Assembly: GCA_019912665.1 (NCBI GenBank) | Contig: JAIOIE010000022.1 | Span: forward strand, 62,001 to 126,000 | Reading direction: 5' to 3' | Length of the DNA: 64,000 bases | From: Deltaproteobacteria bacterium | GTDB lineage: Bacteria; Desulfobacterota; GWC2-55-46 | Shown here: positions 42,912 through 53,001 of the stretch, piece after piece | Layout of the letters: each line of letters begins with the position of its first letter | Position numbering within the stretch: the first letter of the stretch is position 1 | Made by a program: the position numbers and the translations under genes | Notes under the pieces: generated by a model | What the model saw: the letters and a program-made list of their open reading frames with translations, nothing else | The model's database searches: none | What the model was told of the DNA's origin: nothing

Positions 42912-43056
42912 ATATTCACAGGGTTATTCACAGATGTTGATAACTGGGGCCTTTTCGTAGGGAGCCAATTTATCAGAGTGGAAGGGTGATTTCAAGGGTT
43001 TTGAAGGGCAGGTGAAAAGAAATTTATATACCTCAAAAAACAAAAATTTATCAGGT
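42912..43056. other. Candidate replication origin (oriC) upstream of dnaA
   Basis: Three DnaA-box-like sites in tandem: ATATTCACA (42912-42920), a perfect TTATTCACA (42924-42932) and TGTTGATAA (42935-42943). An AT-rich stretch at about 43017-43056 could be the unwinding element. Together with the boxes in the dnaA-dnaN gap and the parS sites on the same arm, this supports an origin here. GC skew could not be computed. Confidence 0.55.
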
Positions 43057-43125
43057 AGTTAAGTGTGGAAAGAGGGTGTCCAGCCATCGGATCCGCCCAA
43101 TAAAGGCCTTCTGAAGCCCCTATGG

Positions 43126-44373
43126 TCAGGGAAATAGACCCCTTATCTGGACCGCGTCCGCCACCCTTTTGACCCCCAGGACCATGGCGGCGGTCCTCAT
43201 GTCCATCCCCTTGTCCCTTGAAAGGGAAAGCACCTCGTGGAATGCCTTTTTCATTACGGCGGAAAGGCGCGAATCAACCTCTGCTTCGTCCCAGAAGAAC
43301 CTCTGCAGGCCCTGTACCCATTCGAAATAAGAGACCACCACGCCTCCTGCGTTAGCGAGGATGTCGGGGATGATGAATACTCCCTTTGAATTGAGGAGCT
43401 CGTCAGCTTCTGCCGTAAGGGGGGTATTCGCGCCCTCGGCGAGTATCTTCGTTTTGACGAGGTGCGCGTTAGAGGCGTTTATCTGGCCTTCAAGCGCGGC
43501 GGGTACGAGGAGGTCCGTCTCTAACGATATAAGCTCGTCGACAGCAAGGTCCTCAGAGCCCCTGAAGCCCTGCACCGTGTCGGAAGCGCGTTTATGCCGG
43601 ACGAGCTCCTTTATATCGAGCCCCTGCGGGTTGTAGACCGCCCCCTTTGAGTCGGCTACCCCGATTATCCTCGCGCCGGCCTCCTCGAGTATGGCGGCAG
43701 CGTTAAAGCCGACCTTCCCGAAGCCGAGCACGATCGCGGTCAGGCCCTCGGTCTGCATGCCCAGGTGCTTAAGGGCCTCGAAGACCGTGGTCACGAGACC
43801 GGAGGACGTAGCCTTGCTCCTTCCGAGCGAGCCGCCGAGGCTAACGGGCTTACCTGTCACGACCCCGGGGACCGAGTACCCCTTCATCATGGAATAGGTG
43901 TCCATCATCCACGCCATGACCTGCTCGTCCGTATAGACGTCCGGCGCGGGTATGTCGGATTCCGGGCCTATGAGGAGGCCGATCTCATAGGTGTATCTCC
44001 TCGTGAGCCTTTCGAGCTCGCGCCTGCTCATGCCCGTCGGGTCGCAGGCAACTCCGCCTTTTGCGCCGCCAAAGGGGATGTCAACCAGCGCGCATTTCCA
44101 GGTCATGAGCGCCGCGAGCGCGGTAATCTCGTCAAGATTGACCTTCGGGTGGTAGCGGACCCCGCCCTTTGCGGGCCCCCTCGCGAAATCGTACTGCACC
44201 CTGTAGCCCGTGAAGTTCGCTACCGAGCCGTCGTCCATCTCTACAGGGACCGAGACGATAAGGGAACGCTTCGGATTCCGGAGCCTTTCGTATATAGACC
44301 TGGGGAGATTGAGATGCCTGTTCGCCTTCTCAAGGGCCAGAAGCACCTCCTCGAAAACGCCTTTTTCAGCCAT
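43126..44373 (-). CDS. gdhA: Glutamate dehydrogenase
   Basis: A 415-residue Glu/Leu/Phe/Val dehydrogenase that interconverts glutamate and 2-oxoglutarate plus ammonia. GPAKGGVRYHPKVNLDEITA (about 83-102), the catalytic lysine region MTWKCALVDIPFGGAKGG (about 109-126), PAPDVYTDEQVMAWMMDTYS and the Rossmann VLGFGKVGFNAAAILEEAG (about 214-232) are present. Length and motifs fit the small hexameric type used with NAD. It is next to, but separately read from, the DUF4388 and glnE genes, forming a nitrogen cluster. Confidence 0.94.
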   Translation of the reverse strand: MAEKGVFEEVLLALEKANRHLNLPRSIYERLRNPKRSLIVSVPVEMDDGSVANFTGYRVQYDFARGPAKGGVRYHPKVNLDEITALAALMTWKCALVDIPFGGAKGGVACDPTGMSRRELERLTRRYTYEIGLLIGPESDIPAPDVYTDEQVMAWMMDTYSMMKGYSVPGVVTGKPVSLGGSLGRSKATSSGLVTTVFEALKHLGMQTEGLTAIVLGFGKVGFNAAAILEEAGARIIGVADSKGAVYNPQGLDIKELVRHKRASDTVQGFRGSEDLAVDELISLETDLLVPAALEGQINASNAHLVKTKILAEGANTPLTAEADELLNSKGVFIIPDILANAGGVVVSYFEWVQGLQRFFWDEAEVDSRLSAVMKKAFHEVLSLSRDKGMDMRTAAMVLGVKRVADAVQIRGLFP

Positions 44374-44443
44374 ATTACCCCTATATCCGCGAAACCGATT
44401 GATTTTAAATGCGGCAAAAAAGGCGAAACGCGCACCTATTCAA

Positions 44444-46933
44444 CTATTCACCATCCTGAGGCGCCGTGTCAAGGGACTGGTCCGGGGTTTCCGCATGAAT
44501 GGGACTTGTCTGGGTGGCATCCCCGTGAAGGTCTTTTTCAAAACCGGCCTGAACAGGCCCGCCCTGCGGCCCAGGGAACTTTTTCTCGATCGGGGCCGGT
44601 AAGGCAATCGGCTCCTCTTTTTCCACCGCGTCTTTTGACCAGAGGGTCCATATGAAATAGCCGGCGGCAATTGCGGCAACGAGGAGGAGTATTATCCAGA
44701 GTATAGCGCTCGATGCGCCTTTTTTGGAGGGCACGCTCTTTACAGTGGTCTCCTTTTGGCCCGTTGCCTCTTCCCTGGGAAGGGGTTTCTCTGGAGCCGA
44801 TAGTTGAGCGGACTTATTCCCCGGCGAGGAGGATACGGTGGGCGCCGGGACCTCCGCTGCCTTTTCAGGAGGAGCGGCTTTAGACGAGGCCTCATTAAAG
44901 GGTTCCGGGGCCGCCGGCTCAAGGACGTGCTCGTATTCCATGAGCTCTATTAGCTCAGGCTTCTGAGGCCCCCTCTCAACAGCTTCCGGCAATACCCCCG
45001 CGGTTGCCTCGGGGCCCGGTTCAACTGGAACGGCCTCGCGGAGCGCGGTCCCGGTCTGTCCAGCGGCCCTGGGGACAGTCCTCTCGAAAACGGCCGCCGC
45101 CTCTCTCAGTGCGGCTCCGGGAATGCCGCCGGTCTTCTCGAATATCTCGCCCGGGTCAGGTGCTGAGAGGGCGACGCGGACAGCTGCCTCGCCCTTTGCT
45201 GATTTCGCCCGCGATTCTATAAGGAGGGCGGTCTCCTCGGAGGTCATCCCGCCTGTCATGATCCGGGTAGAGAGCCTCTCGTCGAGCTCCTTGAAGGCGG
45301 GGTCCTTGAGCCTTTCTGCCAGGCCAGGCCCGGCAGAAAGGATAATCTGCAGGGTCTTGAGCCTTGTAAGATACTGGACGAGCTTAAGGCAGCCGGGTGA
45401 AAGAGAGTCCGCGCCGTCTATTATAACGAGGCTCTGCCCGCCCTGGATCTTATTCTGGGAAACCCGCATCCCGAGATTGAGGAGCTGGTCCTTTACGGTC
45501 CGGGCATCGCTATTCGAGCCCAGCTCGGAGTTAAGCTCCTTAACAAAATCGAGCTCCTTTGCCGACGGCCTCAGTACGAGCGCGGCAAGGACCTTGTCCT
45601 GTGAAACCCTTTTAAGGAGTTCAAGGAGCACGGTGGTCTTCCCGGCTCCCGGCTCTCCGGTAAGGAGCACGGGGCCCGAGTGCTTTCTTACGGCCTTGAC
45701 GAGGGATTCGAGTGAACTGGCCTCTGCCCCTGAAAGGGGCGGCTCTGGCGGGAAGCCCGCGAATGGCCCGGCCCCCTGGGGCGCCCGGCTGTTTAGCGTT
45801 AGCCTTTTAAGCCCGGAGAGCGCCTCGGTGTTCCAGGGGTTCTTTGAGATGGCGGTTGAGAACGCCTTTCCGGCCTCTTCGGTACGCCCCTGGGCGAGAA
45901 AGACCTTTCCGAGGTAGAGCCATGCGCCGTCCAGGTCGTTATTGAGGTCTATGGAGTCCTTGAGAAGCCTCTCGGCCTCGGCAATCCTTCCGGGGTCGTC
46001 GTTATAAATGGCCCAGCCGAGCGCGGCCCAGTATTCGCCCTCGCCTGGCGAGATGGTGGTTATGTCCTTCAGCATGTTGATGGCGGAGCGGAAGTCCTTT
46101 TTCTGGAGGGCGGCCTTGGCGCGCATGAAAAGGAGCTCGGCATTGAGCTGGGAATCTACCTGCGCCTCGGGCGCTCGGGCCTCCGGGGCCGATTCCTTGA
46201 GCTCGTAAGTCCCGTCAGTTGACCCGCCGCTCTCTTTGAGGAGCCCGGTCATTACAAGCGCGAGGGCGATGGACAGGGCGCGGTGGCGAAGGAGGTCAGA
46301 TGAGCCGAGCGCTTCCTCGAGCGTGCCGCCCCCGTAGAGCGTCTCTATGAACCGCATCTCCTGCAGGTTGAAACGGAAGTCTTCAAGCTTGTACGGGCCC
46401 TCGCCCTCATGGAGGGAGAGCCGCTTGTCCATGTAAGACCCGAGCTCTTTTTTTATGTTCGATACCGGGTAGAAGCCGAGGCTTATGCCCTCCAGTATGA
46501 GTTCCGCAGGATGGAGCGGATTATCGGGAAGCCCTTCCGGGATAGGCGCCTTCACATACCTGTAGGAGCCCTCCTCCCAGTCGAATACCTTAAGGAGCCT
46601 CCTCTTGAGCTGAAGACGCAGGAACTCTTCAAGCTTTTCCTTCGTAAGGAGCCCCATGGAGATAAGCACCTCGCCGTGGCGCTTCCGCTCCCGGAGGACA
46701 GCTTCGAGCGACCCCTCGTACTCCTTCTCGGATATTATCCCCTCATGCATGAGGAGCCTTCCCAGAACCTCTCCAAGCACGTTCGAGCTCGCCGCCACAG
46801 GAAGGCCCCGCCTGAAGAAGAAGCGCTTCTTTACGGGCTCTTTCATGATGTCTAGGACCGCGGTCTCGTCCTGTTTAAGATATATGAGGTGCAGGAGCCG
46901 TGGAAGCCCGATACTGCCCAGTTCGCTTTTCAT
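44444..46933 (-). CDS. DUF4388-TPR-ATPase membrane protein
   Basis: An 829-residue mosaic protein. The N-terminal part (about 1-160) has a DUF4388/PatA-like fold (GSIGLPRLLHLIYLKQDETA, then a GEVLGRLLMHEGIIS helical unit). TPR-like repeats follow (about 265-385: AKAALQKKDFRSAINMLKDI, LGWAIYNDDPGRIAEAERLL, LYLGKVFLAQGRTEEAGKAF). An ExeA/AAA-type ATPase (about 400-600) has Walker A GEPGAGKTTVLLELL and Walker B QSLVIIDGADSL. A Pro/Glu/Ala-rich linker leads to one membrane helix (about 742-764) and a periplasmic tail. It starts 3 bases after glnE. ATPases of this type occur in secretion or surface assembly; function unknown. Confidence 0.75.
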   Translation of the reverse strand: MKSELGSIGLPRLLHLIYLKQDETAVLDIMKEPVKKRFFFRRGLPVAASSNVLGEVLGRLLMHEGIISEKEYEGSLEAVLRERKRHGEVLISMGLLTKEKLEEFLRLQLKRRLLKVFDWEEGSYRYVKAPIPEGLPDNPLHPAELILEGISLGFYPVSNIKKELGSYMDKRLSLHEGEGPYKLEDFRFNLQEMRFIETLYGGGTLEEALGSSDLLRHRALSIALALVMTGLLKESGGSTDGTYELKESAPEARAPEAQVDSQLNAELLFMRAKAALQKKDFRSAINMLKDITTISPGEGEYWAALGWAIYNDDPGRIAEAERLLKDSIDLNNDLDGAWLYLGKVFLAQGRTEEAGKAFSTAISKNPWNTEALSGLKRLTLNSRAPQGAGPFAGFPPEPPLSGAEASSLESLVKAVRKHSGPVLLTGEPGAGKTTVLLELLKRVSQDKVLAALVLRPSAKELDFVKELNSELGSNSDARTVKDQLLNLGMRVSQNKIQGGQSLVIIDGADSLSPGCLKLVQYLTRLKTLQIILSAGPGLAERLKDPAFKELDERLSTRIMTGGMTSEETALLIESRAKSAKGEAAVRVALSAPDPGEIFEKTGGIPGAALREAAAVFERTVPRAAGQTGTALREAVPVEPGPEATAGVLPEAVERGPQKPELIELMEYEHVLEPAAPEPFNEASSKAAPPEKAAEVPAPTVSSSPGNKSAQLSAPEKPLPREEATGQKETTVKSVPSKKGASSAILWIILLLVAAIAAGYFIWTLWSKDAVEKEEPIALPAPIEKKFPGPQGGPVQAGFEKDLHGDATQTSPIHAETPDQSLDTAPQDGE

Positions 46934-46936
46934 CCG

Positions 46937-49900
46937 TCAACCGTCCTTCCCGTCCCGTCGAGGGGGAGGGGCCGTCTTAAGCCCTTCAAGGCTCTTTGAA
47001 TAGGAATCCCTTACCCTTTCGGCAATGCGGGCGTAATCCTTTAGGAGCCTTTCCGCGGCATCCGAGCCGGAATAGCCAGTCCTTCTTGCAAGCGTCGTAA
47101 GCTCCTCCGAGCCCCTAACGAGGTAGCCCTCGGGCCTGTCGTGGACTATCCGCTGCCTTGTCTCTATGAGCCGCATGAAAGACCAGGCGCCCGAGAGGAA
47201 ACGGAAGTCGTCTTCCGGGATGAATCCTCCCCGTTTAAGCCTGAGGAGCGCCTTTTGAGTATAAGGGGTCCTGAGGGCGTTTTTTTCAGAGCCGTATCTC
47301 AACTGAAGCGCCTGCACCAGGAATTCTACGTCCACTATGCCGCCTGCCCCGGTCTTGAGATTATACCGTCCCGCGTCCTCCTTGGCAATTTCAACCTCCA
47401 TCCTTTTCCTTATCCGGAGCATCTCTTCGATATCGGCCCCGGTGAGAGGCTTGGAATAGAGGACCTCCCAGAGGCCGGAGACGATGCCGCGGCCGAATTC
47501 GAGGTCCCCGGCAACGGCGCGGGCCCTGGTAAGCGCCTGCCTCTCCCATACGAGCGTCGGGCCGGAGTGGTATTTGTAGAGCGCCTCTTCTGATACTACC
47601 AGGGGACCCGCGCTCCCGGAGGGCCTGAGCCTGGCGTCCACGTTGAAGACGAAGCCCTCCCGCGTGCGAAGCGTCAAAGCGCTTATCATCCTCTGCCCAA
47701 GCTTAACGTAGTATTCATGAAGGGATATATCCTTCGGCCCGCTGGTCCTGTCCTGGGAATTTCCCGAGTAGACGAAGACGATATCCAGGTCGGAGCCGTA
47801 GATGAGCTCCCGGCCGCCGAGCTTCCCCATGCCGATGACCGCGAACCTGCCGGACTCGGGGGGGTCCCCGTAGCGCTCCCTTAAGCTTCCCGCCGCTATC
47901 TTTAGCGCCGCATCGAGCGCCGCCTCGGCTATGAACGATATCTGGCTGGAGACCTGCCTGGGCGTTAGAGCTCCGCCGACGTCGTTAAGGCCTATCCTGA
48001 AAAGCTCCTGGCTCTTCAGCCTCCGGAGTCCGTCGAGCACATCCTCGTACTCCTTGCCAGACGCCGCCTCGGAGAGGAAAGCGCCCGCTATCTCCTCGCG
48101 CCTCTTGTAGGGTATGGAGAGCTCGTTTGAGAGGAGTATGTCGAGGCTTTCAGGGTGCTCTATAAGGTCCCGCGAAAGGAAGACGCTCGTGCCGAAAAGT
48201 CTCATGAGCTCCTCGAGCACGCGGGGGTTTTCGTAGAGGAGCGAATAGAAAGTGGTCCGGGCGCCCACGGACGATATGAACCTTTCAAGGTGGGCGAGGC
48301 TCTTGTCCGGGTCGGGCGAGCCGGCTGCCCTCTGGAGGAACATGGGGGCGAGCCTCTGCAGCATGAGGCGCGCCCTGGAAGACAGGCGGGCAAAGGGCGG
48401 GCCGTCCCGGAGAAGCTTCAGATTCGCGTAAGCGGCCGCAGGGTCGCAGAAACCGAGGGCGCGTAGCCTTGATTGCGCTTCTTCCTCCGGGAGGTCGGCA
48501 GTAAAGAGGATCTTCACCTCCTCCGGGACCTCCGGGGCCTCGCCGGACCTGTAGAATAGAGACCTGAAGACCTCGTGCACGCCCGAGGTCACTCTCCTGT
48601 ATTCGTCCCAGAAGTGGCTTGCGGCCTTTTCATTTTGCGAGCCGCGGAAACCCATCATCCGGGCGAGCCTTTCGAGGGCGGCCTCACTTGCCGGTATGGC
48701 CTGGCTCTGCCTCCCCTCGATTATCTGGATCCTGTGCTCGAGGTCCCGAAGAAACGAGTACCCGGCCGAGAGGCGCTCCGCCTCATCGCCCCGGACGTAA
48801 TTATGCTCCTTGAGCTTCAGAAGCGCGTTTAGCGTATTCCTCTCCCTTATGAGCGGGTCCTTTCCGGCGTGTATGAGCTGAAGTGCCTGGCAGAAGAACT
48901 CTATCTCGCGTATTCCGCCCGCTCCGAGCTTCACGTCAACCGCGTCAGGGTTCCGCCGAAGGAGGCTTAAGTCTATCTTCTCCTTCATGGTCTTGATTTC
49001 ATCGATGGCCGTGAAGTCCAGGTACTTCCTGTAGACAAACGGCCTTATCATGGAGAGGAACTCCTCCCCGAGCTCGATAAAGCCCGCTACCGGCCTTGCT
49101 TTTATCATGGCCGCGCGCTCCCAGGGCTGGCCCCAGGACTCGTAGTAGACCTCGGCGCTCCTTAGGGAATTCGCGATATCGCCGCTACGGCCCTCGGGCC
49201 GGAGGTCGAGGTCAACCCTGAAGGCGAACCCCTCGTCGGTCACATTGGATATGAGCTTGGTGACGAGCATCGAGACCTTGACGAAGAAGGCATGGAGGCT
49301 TATGACGGAGCCGGGCTTGCCCTCGACCCCGGCGGTCTCGCCCTTGTCGGATGAGTATATGTAGAGTATGTCTATATCAGATGAGAAGTTGAGCTCCCGG
49401 CCCCCGAGCTTCCCCATGCCTATGACAACGAACCCGGCCTCCTTCTTTACGCCCTCAGCGTCCTCGTATAACGGGGCGCCGTAAGTCCTTTTGTGGAGCT
49501 TAATGGAGAAGGCCACGGCCGCTTCGAGGCACGCGGAAGCGAGGTCGGAAAGCTCCCTTGTCGTCTCCTTCAAATCCGCTACCCTTAAAAGGTCCCTTGA
49601 GCCTATCCGGAGATATTCCTTCTGCTTAAAAAGGCGTATCTCCCTTGAGGCCTCCTCGACGGATTCAAGCCCGCGGGTCCTCTTTTCTATTTCCATCCTG
49701 AGCGATTCCGCATCGCGAGGAAGCCCGAGGGCTTCCCTGAAGAGCCATCCGGCATAATCGGGGTTCCGGGCCAGGATGCCCGAGAGGAAGGAAGACGAGC
49801 CGCAGATGAAGAGGAGCTCCCCAATCTCCTTATCCGAGAGCGAGCTTACGCTTTCTCCGGAGCCCGAGACTACGCCTTCGAGGTTATTGAGGGCCGCGTC

Positions 49901-50071
49901 AGGCGAGGGCGCCTCAAGGGATAGTTTAACGACCGCATCCAGGCGGGCCGAGAGCGGGCTTCCTGAAAGGATCTTAAGGTTCCTGAGCGCGCCGCTGCCG
50001 TCGGCATAGCCGAGAGAGGCGAGCGTAAGAGAGGCCTCTGATTCAGTCTTGCTGAGTATTTCGCCTATCAT
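46937..50071 (-). CDS. glnE: Bifunctional glutamine synthetase adenylyltransferase/deadenylase
   Basis: A 1044-residue GlnE that adds and removes AMP on glutamine synthetase. The two nucleotidyltransferase halves are seen: MGKLGGRELNFSSDIDILYI (about 218-237, deadenylase side) and MGKLGGRELIYGSDLDIVFV (about 748-767, adenylylation side), each followed by the PII-type regulatory and helical parts (GGIREIEFFCQALQL; GGIVDVEFLVQALQL). The length is slightly above the usual 950. Together with gdhA it points to tight nitrogen control. Confidence 0.96.
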   Translation of the reverse strand: MIGEILSKTESEASLTLASLGYADGSGALRNLKILSGSPLSARLDAVVKLSLEAPSPDAALNNLEGVVSGSGESVSSLSDKEIGELLFICGSSSFLSGILARNPDYAGWLFREALGLPRDAESLRMEIEKRTRGLESVEEASREIRLFKQKEYLRIGSRDLLRVADLKETTRELSDLASACLEAAVAFSIKLHKRTYGAPLYEDAEGVKKEAGFVVIGMGKLGGRELNFSSDIDILYIYSSDKGETAGVEGKPGSVISLHAFFVKVSMLVTKLISNVTDEGFAFRVDLDLRPEGRSGDIANSLRSAEVYYESWGQPWERAAMIKARPVAGFIELGEEFLSMIRPFVYRKYLDFTAIDEIKTMKEKIDLSLLRRNPDAVDVKLGAGGIREIEFFCQALQLIHAGKDPLIRERNTLNALLKLKEHNYVRGDEAERLSAGYSFLRDLEHRIQIIEGRQSQAIPASEAALERLARMMGFRGSQNEKAASHFWDEYRRVTSGVHEVFRSLFYRSGEAPEVPEEVKILFTADLPEEEAQSRLRALGFCDPAAAYANLKLLRDGPPFARLSSRARLMLQRLAPMFLQRAAGSPDPDKSLAHLERFISSVGARTTFYSLLYENPRVLEELMRLFGTSVFLSRDLIEHPESLDILLSNELSIPYKRREEIAGAFLSEAASGKEYEDVLDGLRRLKSQELFRIGLNDVGGALTPRQVSSQISFIAEAALDAALKIAAGSLRERYGDPPESGRFAVIGMGKLGGRELIYGSDLDIVFVYSGNSQDRTSGPKDISLHEYYVKLGQRMISALTLRTREGFVFNVDARLRPSGSAGPLVVSEEALYKYHSGPTLVWERQALTRARAVAGDLEFGRGIVSGLWEVLYSKPLTGADIEEMLRIRKRMEVEIAKEDAGRYNLKTGAGGIVDVEFLVQALQLRYGSEKNALRTPYTQKALLRLKRGGFIPEDDFRFLSGAWSFMRLIETRQRIVHDRPEGYLVRGSEELTTLARRTGYSGSDAAERLLKDYARIAERVRDSYSKSLEGLKTAPPPRRDGKDG

Positions 50072-50150
50072 GAGATGGGATGATAAGACATCGCGGTTAA
50101 AAAGGCAATAGCCCTCCCGGAGGCGGTCGTCCTGTAAACCCGCCTCTTTC

Positions 50151-50179
50151 TTGACAAATCAGAGGGGCGTGCCTACATT
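50151..50179 (+). promoter_or_regulatory. Predicted promoter of clpB
   Basis: TTGACA, 17 bases, TACATT (4 of 6). The start CTTGACAAAT equals that of the hsp20 promoter. A TATAAT at 50179-50184 overlaps but is 22 bases from the -35. Confidence 0.5.
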
Positions 50180-50252
50180 ATAATGGAATTGACCGGAGAG
50201 GCCCGGAGTAGAATACCTTTCCCCGATGGGGAGGTAAAAAGGAGCGGAGGCC

Positions 50253-52889
50253 ATGAGGCTCGACAGGTTCACGATAAAATCGCAGGAAGCCCTGCAGGAT
50301 GCGCAGCGCGTTGCTGAATCTATGGAGCAGCAGGAGGTGGCCCCCGAGCACCTTCTCCTCTCGCTCCTTTCGCAGGAGGGCGGAATAGTGCCTCCTCTCC
50401 TCCAGAGGATAGGCGTAAACACGAGGCTTTTGAAGGGCCAGCTCGAGGACGCCATGAAGCGCTTCCCTAAGGTCTACGGCGCAGGCGGCGAGGTCTATCT
50501 TTCGCAGAGGCTCAAGGCCGTCCTCGACGGCGCCATGAAAGAGGCGAGGGAGATGAAGGACGAGTTCGTCTCCGTCGAGCATATATTTCTGGCCATAGCC
50601 GGAGAGAGGACGGGCGAGGCTTCCCGGATACTCGCCTCCCACGGGGCGACAAGGGACTCCATAACAAAGGCCCTCAGCTCCATAAGGGGGACCCAGCGCG
50701 TAACCGACCAGATGCCCGAGGAGAAGTACCAGGCCGTCTCCAAATACACCCGGGACCTTGTCGAGCTTGCGCGCTCCAATAAGCTCGACCCCGTGATAGG
50801 CAGGGACGAGGAGATACGGCGCGTCATCCAGGTCCTCTCGAGAAGGACCAAGAACAACCCGGTCCTTATAGGAGAGGCCGGGGTAGGGAAGACCGCGATA
50901 GTCGAAGGGCTCGCCCAGAGGATAGTCGCAGGGGATGTGCCAGAGACCTTGAAGAACAAGAGGCTACTCGCCCTTGACCTCGGCTCCCTTATAGCCGGGA
51001 CAAAGTACAGGGGCGAGTTCGAGGATAGATTGAAGGCGCTTCTTCGCGAGATAACCGAGTCGCAGGGCGAGATAATACTCTTTATCGACGAGCTCCACAC
51101 GCTCGTCGGCGCGGGCGCGGCAGAGGGGGCGATGGACGCATCCAACATGCTGAAGCCGGCGCTTGCCAGGGGCGAGCTACGGTGCGTGGGCGCGACCACC
51201 CTTGACGAGTACAGGAAGTACATAGAGAAGGACGCGGCTTTAGAGAGGCGGTTCCAGCCCGTGCAGGTAAAGGAGCCAAGCGTCGAGGACACCATAGCCA
51301 TCTTGAGGGGGCTAAAGGAGCGCTATGAGATACATCACGGCGTAAGGATAGCCGACCCCGCCATAATAGCCGCCGCCGTCCTCTCGAACAGGTACATAAC
51401 TGACAGGTTCCTGCCGGACAAGGCCATTGACCTCGTGGACGAGGCCGCCTCGCGCCTCCGGATAGAGATAGACTCCATGCCCACGGAGATAGACGCCATC
51501 CAGAGAAAGATCATCCAGCTCGAGATAGAGAAGCAGGCCCTTTCCAAGGAGACCGACAGGGCTTCCCTTGAAAGGCTTGAGAAGATAGAGAAGGAGCTTT
51601 CGGGGCTCAAGGAGGAGAGTATTTTCCTCAAGGCACACTGGCAGCGAGAGAAGGAAATCATAGGCCGGATCCGCGAGACGAGGAAGAAGGTAGAGGAAGT
51701 GAAGATCCAGGCAGCCCAGGCCGAGAGAACAGGCGAGCTCGGGAAGGCGGCGGAGCTTAAATACGGCAGGCTCTCCGAGCTCCAGAAGCAGCTCGAGGCC
51801 GACCAGGCCGAGCTCTCGAAACTCCAGGACGGCCAGAAGATGCTTAAGGAGGAGGTCGGCGCCGAGGACATAGCCGAGGTCGTCTCCAGGTGGACGGGGA
51901 TACCGGTCGCCCGGATGATGGAGGCCGAAAAGGAGAAGCTCCTCAAGATGGAGGAGGGGCTTAGAAGGAGGGTCGTCGGCCAGGACGCGGCCTTGAAGTC
52001 CGTATCCGACGCGGTAAGGAGGGCCAGGGCGGGCCTCCAGGACGTAATGAGGCCGATCGGCTCGTTCATATTCCTCGGGCCCACGGGCGTCGGCAAGACC
52101 GAGACGGCAAGGGCCCTGGCTGAGTTCCTCTTTGATGACGAGCGGGCCATGATACGGATTGACATGAGCGAGTTCATGGAAAAGCACTCCATAGCACGTC
52201 TCATAGGCGCGCCCCCGGGATACGTCGGCTACGAGGAAGGCGGATACCTTACCGAGGCCGTAAGGAGAAGGCCTTATTCGGTCATACTCTTCGACGAGAT
52301 AGAGAAGGCGCACCCCGAGGTCTTCAACCTCCTCCTCCAGATACTCGACGACGGCAGGCTTACTGACGGCCACGGCAGGACCGTGGACTTCAAGAACACG
52401 GTCATAATAATGACCTCGAACATCGGGAGCCAGTACATAACCGAGCTCGGGGAATCCGAGTACGAGGAGATAAGGAAGAGGGTCATGGAGGTGCTCCGGG
52501 TGACCTTCAAGCCCGAGTTCCTGAACAGGATTGACGACATCATCATATTCCACCCCCTTACCAGGGAGCACATGAAGTCCATTGTGGAGATACAGATACT
52601 GGGCCTTCAGAGGATACTCCGGGACAAGAACATAGAGCTTGAGCTTACCCCGGCGGCCAGGGAGTATTTTGCGGACAAGGGCTACGACCCGGTCTACGGG
52701 GCCCGTTCCCTTAAGAGGCTCCTCCAGAAGGAGGTCCAGGACGCGCTTGCCCTTAAGTTCCTCGAAGGCGAGTTCGGCGAGGGCGACAGGGTCCTAATAG
52801 ACTACCGGGACAACAGGCTCGTCCTTAAAAAGGACGGCAGCGCAACCGGAGCCGAGCCAGTGGAACGGAGGGCTGCCTGGCGCACCTGA
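50253..52889 (+). CDS. clpB: Disaggregase ClpB
   Basis: An 878-residue Hsp100 chaperone that with DnaK resolves protein aggregates. An N-terminal Clp domain (about 1-145) is followed by AAA-1 (Walker [17 protein letters not shown], about 206; [15 protein letters not shown]), a coiled-coil middle domain (about 400-525) that distinguishes ClpB from ClpA/C, and AAA-2 ([17 protein letters not shown], about 608; [15 protein letters not shown]). The C-terminal helical domain has [18 protein letters not shown]. The next genes are hsp20 and an HtrA protease, a quality-control cluster. Confidence 0.98.
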   Translation: MRLDRFTIKSQEALQDAQRVAESMEQQEVAPEHLLLSLLSQEGGIVPPLLQRIGVNTRLLKGQLEDAMKRFPKVYGAGGEVYLSQRLKAVLDGAMKEAREMKDEFVSVEHIFLAIAGERTGEASRILASHGATRDSITKALSSIRGTQRVTDQMPEEKYQAVSKYTRDLVELARSNKLDPVIGRDEEIRRVIQVLSRRTKNNPVLIGEAGVGKTAIVEGLAQRIVAGDVPETLKNKRLLALDLGSLIAGTKYRGEFEDRLKALLREITESQGEIILFIDELHTLVGAGAAEGAMDASNMLKPALARGELRCVGATTLDEYRKYIEKDAALERRFQPVQVKEPSVEDTIAILRGLKERYEIHHGVRIADPAIIAAAVLSNRYITDRFLPDKAIDLVDEAASRLRIEIDSMPTEIDAIQRKIIQLEIEKQALSKETDRASLERLEKIEKELSGLKEESIFLKAHWQREKEIIGRIRETRKKVEEVKIQAAQAERTGELGKAAELKYGRLSELQKQLEADQAELSKLQDGQKMLKEEVGAEDIAEVVSRWTGIPVARMMEAEKEKLLKMEEGLRRRVVGQDAALKSVSDAVRRARAGLQDVMRPIGSFIFLGPTGVGKTETARALAEFLFDDERAMIRIDMSEFMEKHSIARLIGAPPGYVGYEEGGYLTEAVRRRPYSVILFDEIEKAHPEVFNLLLQILDDGRLTDGHGRTVDFKNTVIIMTSNIGSQYITELGESEYEEIRKRVMEVLRVTFKPEFLNRIDDIIIFHPLTREHMKSIVEIQILGLQRILRDKNIELELTPAAREYFADKGYDPVYGARSLKRLLQKEVQDALALKFLEGEFGEGDRVLIDYRDNRLVLKKDGSATGAEPVERRAAWRT

Positions 52890-52915
52890 GAGCGGTTTTC
52901 AGCCCGTCTGTATCC

Positions 52916-52944
52916 TTGACAAATGCCTGATTATGAAATAAATT
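52916..52944 (+). promoter_or_regulatory. Predicted promoter of the hsp20 unit
   Basis: TTGACA, 17 bases, TAAATT (4 of 6), 58 bases before the GTG start. It shares CTTGACAAAT with the clpB promoter. Confidence 0.6.
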
Positions 52945-53001
52945 AAGACTTACGAGTTTTTTTCTTGCCGGTCAGCTCCGGGCTATAACCGAGGTGCTTC
53001 C

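Noticed and set aside
50179-50184. Perfect TATAAT upstream of clpB
   Set aside because: It is 22 bases from TTGACA, too far for sigma70. TACATT at 17 bases was preferred.
51312-52571. A 419-codon open frame on the minus strand opposite clpB
   Set aside because: It lies entirely within a clear ClpB, is rich in Leu, Glu and Tyr as expected for an antisense frame in GC-rich DNA, and shows no domain.
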